The notes under the pieces were generated by a model, which was not told the origin of the DNA, did not search any database, and saw only the letters and a program-made list of their open reading frames with translations. 15,409 bases of DNA from an uncultured Lachnospiraceae bacterium (GTDB lineage: Bacteria; Bacillota_A; Clostridia; Lachnospirales; Lachnospiraceae), in the NCBI GenBank assembly GCA_902783205.1, contig CACZQE010000369.1, forward strand, positions 1-15,409, given 5' to 3'. Position numbers and translations under genes: made by a program. This document shows positions 9,201 through 15,017 of this stretch, in pieces. Positions within the stretch are counted from its first letter, which is position 1; the number at the start of each line of letters is the position of its first letter.

Positions 9201-9745
9201 TCGCGGATCCCGTGGTCCTGCAGTTCCAGGAAGAAATTGTCCTCGCCGAAGATCTGCCGCAGGCGAAGGGCAGACTCCTTCGCTCCCTCATAATCATTGC
9301 GGAGGATCCTGGAAGGAATCTCCCCGGCAAGACAGGCGCTTAAAGCAATCAGTCCTTCATGAAACTCCTCCAGCACCTCATAATCCACTCTTGGCCTGTA
9401 ATAGTAGCCTTCGGTGAAACCTCTGGTAACGATCTTCATCAGATTCTGATAGCCGGTATTATTCTCGGCCAGGAGCACCAGATGGTGGTACCTGTTTTCA
9501 TCCTGCCTGGCTTCACGGTCAAACCGGGATCCCGGCGCCACATAGATCTCACAGCCTATGATGGGCTTGATTCCTACTTCCAGTGCCTTTTTATAGAAAG
9601 CGATCACGCCGTACATTACACCGTGATCGGTAATGGCCAGGCTGTCCATTCCAAGCTCCCTGGCTCTGGGGAGCATCTCGGAGATCTTGCCGGACCCGTC
9701 CAGCAGGCTGTATTCTGTATGTACATGCAGATGGGTAAATGCCAT
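6272..9745 (-). CDS. dnaE: DNA polymerase III subunit alpha
   Basis: Catalytic subunit of a C-family replicative polymerase; in PolC-containing Bacillota DnaE usually extends primers before hand-off. The 1157 residues comprise a PHP domain (HLHVHTEYSLLDG at 5-17, DHG at 40-42, with its histidines intact), the palm with GPGRGSAAGS (356-365), catalytic Asp398 and Asp400 in MPDIDIDF, and Asp551 in KMDFLG. Then come the thumb/fingers, a helix-hairpin-helix region ending near LIKAGALDGLG (874-884), a probable beta-clamp motif QMSLF (912-916) and an OB-fold at about 990-1055. The full PHP motif and clamp-motif position resemble the DnaE1 type more than B. subtilis DnaE; that subtype call is inference. 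An alternative ATG 51 bp upstream adds 17 residues without similarity. The chosen start has GGGGAGG 8 nt upstream. No clear promoter lies directly upstream. Confidence 0.97.
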   Translation of the reverse strand: MAFTHLHVHTEYSLLDGSGKISEMLPRARELGMDSLAITDHGVMYGVIAFYKKALEVGIKPIIGCEIYVAPGSRFDREARQDENRYHHLVLLAENNTGYQNLMKIVTRGFTEGYYYRPRVDYEVLEEFHEGLIALSACLAGEIPSRILRNDYEGAKESALRLRQIFGEDNFFLELQDHGIREQTEVNNSLLRMSKELDIPLVATNDVHYILEQDAEPHDLLLCIQTGKLQKDENRMRYEGGQYYLKSEEEMQRIFPYAREALENTHRIAERCNVEIRFHEQKLPAFDVPEGYDAFSYLSMLCREGLKERFGREPDESLVSRLDYELNTIRDMGYVDYFLIVWDFIRFARSRNIAVGPGRGSAAGSLVSYCLRITNIDPIRYQLIFERFLNPERVSMPDIDIDFCYERRQEVIDYVYEKYGRDKVVQIITFGTMAARMAVRDVGRVLDIPYARVDHVAKMIPMELGITIEKALKANRDLKKLYDEDETVRNLIDMSMRLEGLPRHTSIHAAGVVIGSRALDEFVPLSRGAENVITTQFPMTTIEELGLLKMDFLGLRTLTVIQDAERMINQRPGMTFSIDHIDYNDPEVYEMIGQGHTEGVFQLESAGMKSFMKELKPGSLEDIIAGISLYRPGPMDFIPKYIKGKQNQESIRYACPELEEILAPTYGCIVYQEQVMQIVMKLAGYTLGRSDLVRRAMSKKKGDVMARERKNFVYGSDEEGVEGCIRRGIPEEVANQIFDDMVDFAKYAFNKSHAAAYAVVSYQTAWLRCHYPVEFMAALLTSVITNTKKVTEYINTCRSMGIPIVPPDINEGESGFSVSGGSIRYGLSAIRSLGRNVIEAMIAEREKGGKFTSLKDFMERFSSREVNKRTLENLIKAGALDGLGASRKQQMMIYPALLDQISREKKETVSGQMSLFDFFSEKDKQEFEVTYPAVQDYDSSQKLAFEKEVLGIYVSGHPLDAWRDSLEKQVTARSIDYEPDEDTGRSVVRDGFYYVTGGLVNDVTTKQTKNGQTMAFVTLEDLYGTVEVLVFPRDYKAYGEVLVKDRPVYVRGRASVSEESGKLIAQRILAMDDIPKTVWIRTKDVAAFDEKKDMLDSIIRENPGEDPVAVFTRAERKFKKLPAYKAVSGSPEVIAQIRDLFGAENVKLSEASIEKLS

Positions 9746-9764
9746 CTTTTTATCCTCCCCTGTC

Positions 9765-9783
9765 CGGACTCGAAAAGAGTCCG
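9765..9783 (-). promoter_or_regulatory. Small hairpin just upstream of the dnaE ribosome binding site
   Basis: Perfect 7-bp stem CGGACTC/GAGTCCG with a 5-nt loop. It ends about 8 nt before the GGGGAGG of dnaE. Its closeness to the ribosome site and to the terminator-like hairpin just upstream suggests a role in transcript 5' end definition or translation of dnaE. No ligand or protein can be named. Confidence 0.4.
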
Positions 9784-9786
9784 AAA

Positions 9787-9837
9787 GTAAAAACAAGCGG
9801 AATGCCGCAAAGCTTACCGCTTTTTAAGGCACTCCGC
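9787..9837 (-). terminator. Rho-independent terminator-like hairpin between the small membrane gene and dnaE
   Basis: Minus-strand arms GCGGAGTGCC and GGCATTCCGC pair over 10 bp with one G-U. The loop can form a further AAAGC/GCTTT stem, and the structure is followed by TTGTTTTT. It lies 32 bp past the stop of the upstream small gene and 42 bp before the dnaE start, on the same strand as both. It would therefore limit read-through into dnaE. Confidence 0.7.
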
Positions 9838-9868
9838 ATCTTGTCTGCTGCCGCTATGGATTCCTTTT

Positions 9869-10123
9869 TTACTCTCCTGTCGGAAGAGAAGGATCCAGGA
9901 TTCCGTAGGAATCCGTTGCTGTCAGATAATAAAAAGTATTGGGATCCGGCTGCTTCACCGGATTGATCTTACGATAAAAAGAAAAACTCAGACCGAACAC
10001 AAACACTGCGATCAGGACGCCTGTCACCAGTCTGCGGATGGTTTCCATCCTCTTTTCTCTGGCCAGGATCTCTTTCCTGTTTTTCTTGTAGGCTTTTCTC
10101 TCATCAACTTTTTTCTGGCTCAT
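9869..10123 (-). CDS. Small single-pass membrane protein of unknown function
   Basis: The 84-residue product has a strongly basic N-terminal third rich in Lys and Arg (1-31), one hydrophobic segment at about 32-50 (LVTGVLIAVFVFGLSFSFY), and a short Pro/Asp-containing tail of about 34 residues. Charge distribution predicts the N-terminus inside and the tail outside; there is no signal peptidase site. The basic helix-like N-terminal part could contact nucleic acid, phospholipid or a partner protein, but no family was recognised. The reading frame is supported by AAGGTG about 5 nt before the ATG, a perfect TATAAT promoter upstream and a terminator-like hairpin downstream. It precedes dnaE on the same strand, but the hairpin means functional linkage is not assured. 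Confidence 0.75.
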   Translation of the reverse strand: MSQKKVDERKAYKKNRKEILAREKRMETIRRLVTGVLIAVFVFGLSFSFYRKINPVKQPDPNTFYYLTATDSYGILDPSLPTGE

Positions 10124-10153
10124 TGATTCACCTTCTTAATAATATGATTGTTT

Positions 10154-10182
10154 ATTATATCCTATAATTCCTCTGTCTGCAA
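10154..10182 (-). promoter_or_regulatory. Sigma-A-type promoter for the small membrane gene
   Basis: On the minus strand a perfect -10 TATAAT (10154-10159) sits 17 bp from a weak -35 TTGCAG (10177-10182). The expected transcript starts roughly 25 nt before the ATG at 10123. It is the best promoter seen for the minus-strand block and faces away from the deoR-type gene. Confidence 0.65.
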
Positions 10183-10216
10183 GTTACCTTCTTTTTGAAG
10201 ATTCTTTTCTTTTTTT

Positions 10217-10233
10217 TGTACTTTCGATGTACA
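10217..10233. promoter_or_regulatory. Inverted repeat, possible operator of the DeoR-type regulator
   Basis: TGTAC and GTACA arms are separated by 7 nt (TGTACTTTCGATGTACA). The right arm overlaps the proposed -35 hexamer of the regulator's promoter. Repressor autoregulation through such a dyad would fit, but binding is inferred from position only. Confidence 0.4.
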
Positions 10234-10256
10234 TTTTTACAGTTCTATGCTATATT
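10228..10256 (+). promoter_or_regulatory. Promoter of the DeoR-type regulator gene
   Basis: Candidate -35 TGTACA (10228-10233, 4 of 6 consensus) and -10 TATATT (10251-10256, 5 of 6) have 17-bp spacing, following a T-rich tract. The ATG lies 27 nt after the -10, with AAGGAGGTG at 10268-10276 as a near-perfect ribosome site. Confidence 0.6.
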
Positions 10257-10282
10257 TTATTAGAAAGAAGGAGGTGTTTCAT

Positions 10283-11035
10283 ATGACAGATCGCCAGTCG
10301 AAAATCATAAAACTGGTCAATACTTACCAGAAAATAGAAGTCAGCCGCCTGGCTTCTCTGCTTGATGTATCTCAGGTTACCATTCGAAAGGATCTGGACC
10401 ATCTGGAAAGCGAAGGCCTCCTTTCCAGAGAACACGGATACGCGCTGATCAAAAGTGCCAATGATATTAACACGCGTATGTCCCTGAATTACGACAAGAA
10501 GCTTGCAATCGCCAACGAGGCGGCGGAAATGATCAACAGCGGCGAAACCGTTATGCTGGAATCCGGCTCCACCTGCACCATTCTGGCGGAACAGCTGGCC
10601 CGGGCCAAAAAGGATATCACCATCATTACCAATTCCGCATATATCGCTATCCGAATCCGTGAGCTGCCTATCCGCAAGGTCATCCTGCTTGGCGGTGAAT
10701 ACCAGAAAGATTATCAGGGCATGGTCGGTCCTCTTGTCCGCAAATGTGCCAAAGAGTTTTATGTAGATAAGTTTTTCGTAGGCACAGACGGCTTCATACC
10801 TGACGCAGGATTCACCTGCGATGACCTGATGCGGGTAGAGACAATGCAGGATATGGCGGCTTCCGCAAATCGTATGATCATACTGGCTGATTCCAGTAAG
10901 TTTGCCCAGCAGGGCGTTGTGATCCAGACTACATTTGACGAGATTGACACTGTTATCACAGACTCTGAGATCGCTCCTGACTCTGTATCCATACTGGAAA
11001 AAAACAAGATAACTGTAAAAATAGCCGATGCATAA
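10283..11035 (+). CDS. DeoR/GlpR-family transcriptional regulator
   Basis: Predicted DNA-binding repressor that senses a sugar phosphate. The 250-residue protein has the family layout. An N-terminal winged helix-turn-helix (about 1-57) carries VSRLASLLDVSQVTIRKDL over the recognition helix. A DeoRC effector domain (about 75-235) shows GSTCT (95-99), ITNS (115-118), LGGEY (136-140), VGTDGF (166-171) and LADSSKF (201-207). The start was chosen at 10283 because AAGGAGGTG lies 6 nt upstream; a frame-compatible ATG at 10247 adds 12 residues inside the promoter. No sugar operon adjoins it. Its only same-strand neighbour is an HPr-like protein 147 bp downstream with a separate promoter, so the regulon cannot be named from context. 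A dyad over its -35 suggests autoregulation. Confidence 0.94.
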   Translation: MTDRQSKIIKLVNTYQKIEVSRLASLLDVSQVTIRKDLDHLESEGLLSREHGYALIKSANDINTRMSLNYDKKLAIANEAAEMINSGETVMLESGSTCTILAEQLARAKKDITIITNSAYIAIRIRELPIRKVILLGGEYQKDYQGMVGPLVRKCAKEFYVDKFFVGTDGFIPDAGFTCDDLMRVETMQDMAASANRMIILADSSKFAQQGVVIQTTFDEIDTVITDSEIAPDSVSILEKNKITVKIADA

Positions 11036-11081
11036 GGCTGTCAGATTGTGACTAATTGCTATCATTCAAAAGAATACCCCG

Positions 11082-11114
11082 TTGATTTTCATCGGTTTTC
11101 CCGATTGATTTTTC
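11082..11114 (+). repeat. Short direct repeat around a small dyad
   Basis: TTGATTTTC at 11082-11090 recurs as TTGATTTTTC at 11105-11114, with ATCGG/CCGAT arms (5-nt loop) between the copies. The second copy contains the proposed -35 TTGATT of the HPr-like gene. Either a regulator site or a weak terminator for the upstream deoR-type gene; support for each is slight. Confidence 0.3.
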
Positions 11115-11132
11115 TTTTCCACATGTTATGAT
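11105..11132 (+). promoter_or_regulatory. Promoter of the HPr-like gene
   Basis: TTGATT (11105-11110) and TATGAT (11127-11132) with a 16-bp spacer match consensus at 4 of 6 and 5 of 6 positions. The leader to the ATG is about 45 nt and ends in GGAGAAAGG. Confidence 0.5.
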
Positions 11133-11182
11133 AAATAACATAAAACAACGGCAGCACTCGATATTCGGAGAAAGGCAATAGT

Positions 11183-11425
11183 ATGGTAACACAGTCAATC
11201 AGAATTGACTCCCTTGACAAAGTACAGCGATTTGTTCAGATCATGAACGGCTTCAGCGGAAAGTTCGATGTGGTTTCCGGCTGCAGCGTGGTGAATGCCA
11301 AGTCTGTGATGGGCATTTTCAGTCTGGATATTTCCCGGCCGATCTCCCTTTACATATATAATGAAGAGAACGCGGCACCTGTACTGAGTGCCATCTCATC
11401 CTTTACACCGGCCCACAGGCAGTAA
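11183..11425 (+). CDS. HPr-like protein lacking the phosphocarrier histidine (Crh-like)
   Basis: The 80-residue product aligns with the second half of HPr/Crh. VNAKSVMGIFSLDI (37-50) matches the VN-x-KS-x-MG-x-x-SL segment that surrounds regulatory Ser46 of HPr, making Ser41 the candidate target of HPr kinase. The N-terminal half has no GIHARPA-type active site, and the only histidine is His78 near the end, so PTS phosphotransfer is not expected. Crh of B. subtilis is the known parallel: it keeps Ser46, lacks His15 and acts with CcpA in catabolite repression. That role here is inference. The protein is about four residues shorter than HPr before the Ser motif. GGAGAAAGG precedes the ATG. Its neighbour is a DeoR-type sugar regulator, and a strong terminator follows 35 bp after the stop. 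Confidence 0.8.
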   Translation: MVTQSIRIDSLDKVQRFVQIMNGFSGKFDVVSGCSVVNAKSVMGIFSLDISRPISLYIYNEENAAPVLSAISSFTPAHRQ

Positions 11426-11449
11426 TGTATCTCAACAAAATATCCGAAC

Positions 11450-11504
11450 AAAAAAACACCGCCGCGGTATAACGGTTATAACCGTTAAGCCCGCGGCGTT
11501 TTTT
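11450..11504. terminator. Bidirectional rho-independent terminator
   Basis: An 8-bp stem CGCCGCGG/CCGCGGCG (11460-11467 and 11491-11498) is followed on the plus strand by T6 and flanked on the other side by A7, giving a T-run for the minus strand. Inside the stem is an 18-nt perfect palindrome TAACGGTTATAACCGTTA (11470-11487) forming the tip. It serves the HPr-like gene from the left and the cyclophilin gene from the right. Confidence 0.9.
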
Positions 11505-11536
11505 ATTGCTCTTTATTCTCTTATTCCTGCCCCTGT

Positions 11537-12058
11537 TCAGCGGCTGACCGTCTCCGGCTCCGGATACTCTTCTCCAAAGGTTTCAACGGTAACTGTCTTC
11601 ATGACCTGCTTTTTATAGGGTGAATCCCTGAAGGTTTTCTCACAGGCGATCCTGTCCACTACATCCATTCCCTCGATTACCTTGCCGAAGGCAGCGTAAT
11701 CTCCGTCCAGATGGGGTGCAGCCTTATGCATGATAAAGAACTGGGAACCGGCGGAATTCGGCATCATGGACCTTGCCATGGAAAGAACGCCCGGCGTATG
11801 CTTTAATGCATTGTCAAAACCGTTGCTTCTGAATTCTCCTTTGATGCTGTATCCCGGATTACCCATTCCGTTTCCGTTGGGGCATCCTCCCTGGATCATG
11901 AATCCTTTAATGACCCTGTGGAAAATCAGTCCGTCATAGAATCCCTTCTTTACCAGGGAAATGAAATTGTTCACTGTGTTGGGTGCAACCTGCGGATAGA
12001 GCTCCGCCTTGATCACATCTCCGTTATCCATTGTAATCGTTACGATCGGGTTTGCCAT
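11537..12058 (-). CDS. Cyclophilin-type peptidyl-prolyl cis-trans isomerase
   Basis: Catalyses proline cis-trans isomerisation during protein folding. The 173 residues form one cyclophilin domain without signal peptide, so a cytoplasmic location is predicted. Visible signatures are FHRVIKGFMIQGG (46-58) with catalytic Arg48 and Gln56, GVLSMAR (90-96), the NSAGSQFFI segment (101-109) and LDGDYAAFGKV (117-127). The residue equivalent to the tryptophan that gives cyclosporin sensitivity in human CypA is not Trp, as in many bacterial members. The ATG has AAGGGAAG upstream. It follows the SGNH gene by 20 bp and shares its transcript, ending at the bidirectional terminator 33 bp past the stop. PpiB-like naming is plausible; specific clients are unknown. 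Confidence 0.95.
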   Translation of the reverse strand: MANPIVTITMDNGDVIKAELYPQVAPNTVNNFISLVKKGFYDGLIFHRVIKGFMIQGGCPNGNGMGNPGYSIKGEFRSNGFDNALKHTPGVLSMARSMMPNSAGSQFFIMHKAAPHLDGDYAAFGKVIEGMDVVDRIACEKTFRDSPYKKQVMKTVTVETFGEEYPEPETVSR

Positions 12059-12078
12059 GATTGTCTTCCCTTTCCTTA

Positions 12079-14838
12079 TTATTTAGTCAGAATTTTATTG
12101 CCGGTCATATAGTTTGCCAGGGCGCTGCCGAACTGTCCGTAACTGAACTTGGTCAGATGCAGATTGTCTGCCGTCGCTGTTCCGCAGTTGGCCGCCGTGA
12201 TCTGGTTATGGGTGAACCTGTAGATGTTCAGGGCCGGCTTGCCTTTTTCCTGGCCGTCGGCAGATGCATATTTCGCCTTGCGGGCTGCAATGATCCTTGC
12301 GATCTGCGCCTGGTAATCCGTCAGGGTCAGGCCGGCGCTGTTCACTGTGGTAAAACGATTGTTTCTGTCAAACTTGTTTTTACCGTTGACAACCGTACAG
12401 TCACTGTAGAAAAGATCTACGAAGACAACTTTGATCGGCTCTTTGCCTTTGCCGATCCTGGTCCTGCTGCCGGCTTCCGCATAGTTTAAAATAGTGTTCA
12501 GGGCACCTGTAAAGTTTTCTGTGTCAGTATTGTTGATATTGCCGCCTGCGTCCGAAAGCGGAACAGACCATCCGTAGTCATTGGTTCCTCCTGCAAGGAC
12601 CACGACATCGTAATCCGCGAAGGATGTGGGATTACCGCAGTTGGAATTGATCGCTGTGGTAATCTTTGCCTTGGCGGCGAGCTTTGCGCCAACCATGTTG
12701 ACCAGGCCTCTCGGGTTCGTCTGTGCCGGGGGCTGCGCTTTATATGTGGCGCCCGCGATGGCGACGTTACAGTACTTTGCACCTGTGATCTGGGCAAACC
12801 GTCTTACATAGGAATAAATGTATCGGTCGCCGTTTTTGCCCGCATAGTAGGGATCGGAGCCGGAGGTTGTTCCGCTGTAGGGTGTACCGAAGGTAATACT
12901 GTCTCCGATAAAGAGTACCTTCTTAGACGAGTAATTCCTCTTATTGACGACAAATGTCTGGTCATACCCGCTGTTGATCGTCTCCCCGTTCTTTGCCGCA
13001 TAGGCTTTCACTGTATAGTAAGGATAGTTTTTATCATATTTTACTGACTTGGACAGGGTCTTTGCGCTGCCGTTCTTAACCGTGGCAAGCTTCTTCCAGG
13101 AGAATCCACCTCCGGTATTCTTTCCGGCATACAGGATATAGCCGTCAGCCAGAGGTACCTGCGCCCACTTCAGTGTTCCTTTCTTTTTACCTTTGGCAAA
13201 GCCGAAGCTGATGACAGTCGGAGATTCCAGGCAGAAATCCCCGTCAGCATATCCAAAGCTGTAGCTTGTTTTACTGCCGTAGGAATCGGTAATCTTTTTC
13301 TCCGCCCTGACATTGTAGAGGAAGCAGTTCACGGACGGATCCAGGAAATAATTATACTTAAGACAGGCCTTCTCCTTCGCCGTCGTAAAGGATTTCCAGT
13401 AAACATCCTCATAGCGGGATTCGGTAACGGATCCTGTTCCCAGCCAGGTTTCCGCCCCTTTTCGGGTCTGCTTCCGGAACACCTTGTAGCCGGAAGCCCC
13501 GCTTACCTTGTTCCAGTTGATGACAGCCTCCAGGTTAGTCATGGATGCTTTGATTCCGGTAACCGGCGGCAGAGTGGTAATACCTTCTTTGTCATAAGCT
13601 CCGCCTTCTTCAAAAGATCCGTTTTTGACAATCTGTCTGACAGTATAGGTATATCTGGTGCCGACCGCGGCGGAAGAATCCACATAAGAAGCAGTGGCAG
13701 CCGTTGCCTTCACTGTAGCCAGCGCCTCAAAGGACCCGCCGTTACTCTTCCGGTATACACGGTATGTATTTCCGCTTTTTGCCTGCCATACCACATTGAC
13801 CTTTGCATTCTTGTCAGAGATCTTCTGAGGACGGAGGCTGACATAGGTAAGGGCGGGTGCCGGCGGCAGTATGCCGGTTTCAACTCCGTCTCTTACTACC
13901 GTTACCTGGACACCTGTCTTCACGCCGTCATGAGCATAAGCATAGATTGTCGCTGTCCCGGGCTTCAGACCCGTAACCGCTCCGTTTGCTGACACAGATG
14001 CGACTTCAGGATTCGATGAGATCCAGCGGACAGATCCGGAAATACACTTTGACGGACTTACGGAAGCGGTAAAAACTCTGCTTCCCTGGCCTACAAAGAG
14101 GTTGGGAGCGTACCTTTTAACCGTGACTTTCTTTACGTTCTTTTTGGTATTGCCGGCTTTAATGCTGAACCATACGCTGCTGTTTCCATAGCTTGCTCCA
14201 TTAACACCGCAAACCTTAAAATATACAACCTTATCCTTTTTGTAGGGAAGATCCCATCTCAGCCATGAACCGTCTGCCTTGCCTGCCACAGGCGCGGCTG
14301 TTGCCTTTTTATAGCCGGAATCCCTTTTGGATGAATAGTAAATCTGGTATTCTGACGCGTTATCCGCCTTGGTCCAGTAAATCTTTACCATCCGCATGGA
14401 CTTTTTCTTCTGTGCCTTGGTCAGGCCTCCGGTTGAAGTAGTGGTCGTGGCCTTTACATACCGGATGTCACCCGGCTTTATCTCGGGATGAGACTGGGCA
14501 GTCTGTTTCAGATCAGACGAATCTTCCGCATCCTCCTGCTCCGTGGCACTTGTCTCCGGAAGAGACGGCTCGGTAACCGACTGAACAGCAGTAGTGTTCT
14601 CGCCGGAAACAGAAGGACCCCCTGTATCCTCCGACCCGTTTCCTGTATCGGTATCCTGTGTAACGCTCTCTCCGGCTGCTTCAGTGGACTGGCTTTCCGT
14701 CAGCTCTGCTGCCGAAGCTCCGGGCAGGCTGAATCCCGCCAGGAGGCCTATCGTCAGAAGAAGGCACAGAATCAGGCTGATTCGCCCTGCTCTCTTTTTC
14801 CTCTTTCTCTGATCATTACCTCTCAGTATATTTTTCAT
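12079..14838 (-). CDS. Secreted modular SGNH/GDSL hydrolase with Fn3-like and BIG2-like domains
   Basis: Predicted extracellular esterase or deacylase. From the chosen start the 919-residue protein has a signal peptide (basic 1-18, hydrophobic 19-38, cleavage after ASA at residue 43). A Ser/Thr/Glu/Gly-rich linker runs to about 120. Next come an Fn3-like module (about 121-228), a BIG2-like Ig module (about 235-315, with WISSNPEVASVSANGAVTGL inside), and three further Fn3-like modules to about 630 marked by recurring GYKVFRK, TYRVYRK and GYILYAG strands. The C-terminal SGNH domain has GDSITFG with Ser647, block II Gly696, GGTND with Asn753, and DNLH with Asp891 and His894. No LPXTG, SLH or choline-binding repeats were seen, so release or noncovalent wall association is inferred. 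The substrate is unknown; glycan O-acetyl groups are one possibility. ATG at 14838 has GAGG about 9 nt upstream; the ATG at 14853 lacks one. Confidence 0.9.
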   Translation of the reverse strand: MKNILRGNDQRKRKKRAGRISLILCLLLTIGLLAGFSLPGASAAELTESQSTEAAGESVTQDTDTGNGSEDTGGPSVSGENTTAVQSVTEPSLPETSATEQEDAEDSSDLKQTAQSHPEIKPGDIRYVKATTTTSTGGLTKAQKKKSMRMVKIYWTKADNASEYQIYYSSKRDSGYKKATAAPVAGKADGSWLRWDLPYKKDKVVYFKVCGVNGASYGNSSVWFSIKAGNTKKNVKKVTVKRYAPNLFVGQGSRVFTASVSPSKCISGSVRWISSNPEVASVSANGAVTGLKPGTATIYAYAHDGVKTGVQVTVVRDGVETGILPPAPALTYVSLRPQKISDKNAKVNVVWQAKSGNTYRVYRKSNGGSFEALATVKATAATASYVDSSAAVGTRYTYTVRQIVKNGSFEEGGAYDKEGITTLPPVTGIKASMTNLEAVINWNKVSGASGYKVFRKQTRKGAETWLGTGSVTESRYEDVYWKSFTTAKEKACLKYNYFLDPSVNCFLYNVRAEKKITDSYGSKTSYSFGYADGDFCLESPTVISFGFAKGKKKGTLKWAQVPLADGYILYAGKNTGGGFSWKKLATVKNGSAKTLSKSVKYDKNYPYYTVKAYAAKNGETINSGYDQTFVVNKRNYSSKKVLFIGDSITFGTPYSGTTSGSDPYYAGKNGDRYIYSYVRRFAQITGAKYCNVAIAGATYKAQPPAQTNPRGLVNMVGAKLAAKAKITTAINSNCGNPTSFADYDVVVLAGGTNDYGWSVPLSDAGGNINNTDTENFTGALNTILNYAEAGSRTRIGKGKEPIKVVFVDLFYSDCTVVNGKNKFDRNNRFTTVNSAGLTLTDYQAQIARIIAARKAKYASADGQEKGKPALNIYRFTHNQITAANCGTATADNLHLTKFSYGQFGSALANYMTGNKILTK

Positions 14839-14887
14839 TCGTATATTCCTCATATAAAAACTTTATCTTACTTGTAGGTTAACAATT

Positions 14888-14917
14888 ATTATAGCATAGA
14901 TCCGAATACTTTGACCA
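14888..14917 (-). promoter_or_regulatory. Promoter of the SGNH hydrolase-cyclophilin operon
   Basis: On the minus strand a perfect -10 TATAAT (14888-14893) lies 18 bp from TGGTCA (14912-14917, 4 of 6 consensus). The leader to the ATG is about 45 nt and AT-rich. Confidence 0.6.
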
Positions 14918-14957
14918 GAAAAAAAGGCAGTTTCCTGTCCGTTTTGCCACGAAATTA

Positions 14958-14966
14958 TGGTATAAT
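14958..14966 (+). promoter_or_regulatory. Extended -10 promoter of the HAD hydrolase gene
   Basis: TGGTATAAT is a consensus extended -10 element. No good -35 is found 17 bp upstream, as is common for extended -10 promoters. It is divergent from the SGNH promoter, with about 41 bp between the two -35/-10 regions, and the leader to the ATG is about 45 nt. Confidence 0.6.
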
Positions 14967-15017
14967 GCGGCATATCCGATACATAATCTGCAGTCACATT
15001 TAATAAGGAGCGGAAAA

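Noticed and set aside
9746..9796. N-terminal extension of DnaE by 17 residues from an upstream ATG
   Set aside because: The extension has no family similarity, lies across the hairpin, and lacks the strong GGGGAGG that precedes the inner ATG.
10190..10216. T-rich tract with a CTTC/GAAG mini-hairpin resembling a terminator
   Set aside because: The stem is only 4 bp and no plus-strand gene lies upstream. It is more likely AT-rich promoter-proximal DNA.
10250..11065. Minus-strand open frame of 271 codons
   Set aside because: It is antisense to the DeoR-type gene, which has complete family motifs and an excellent ribosome binding site.
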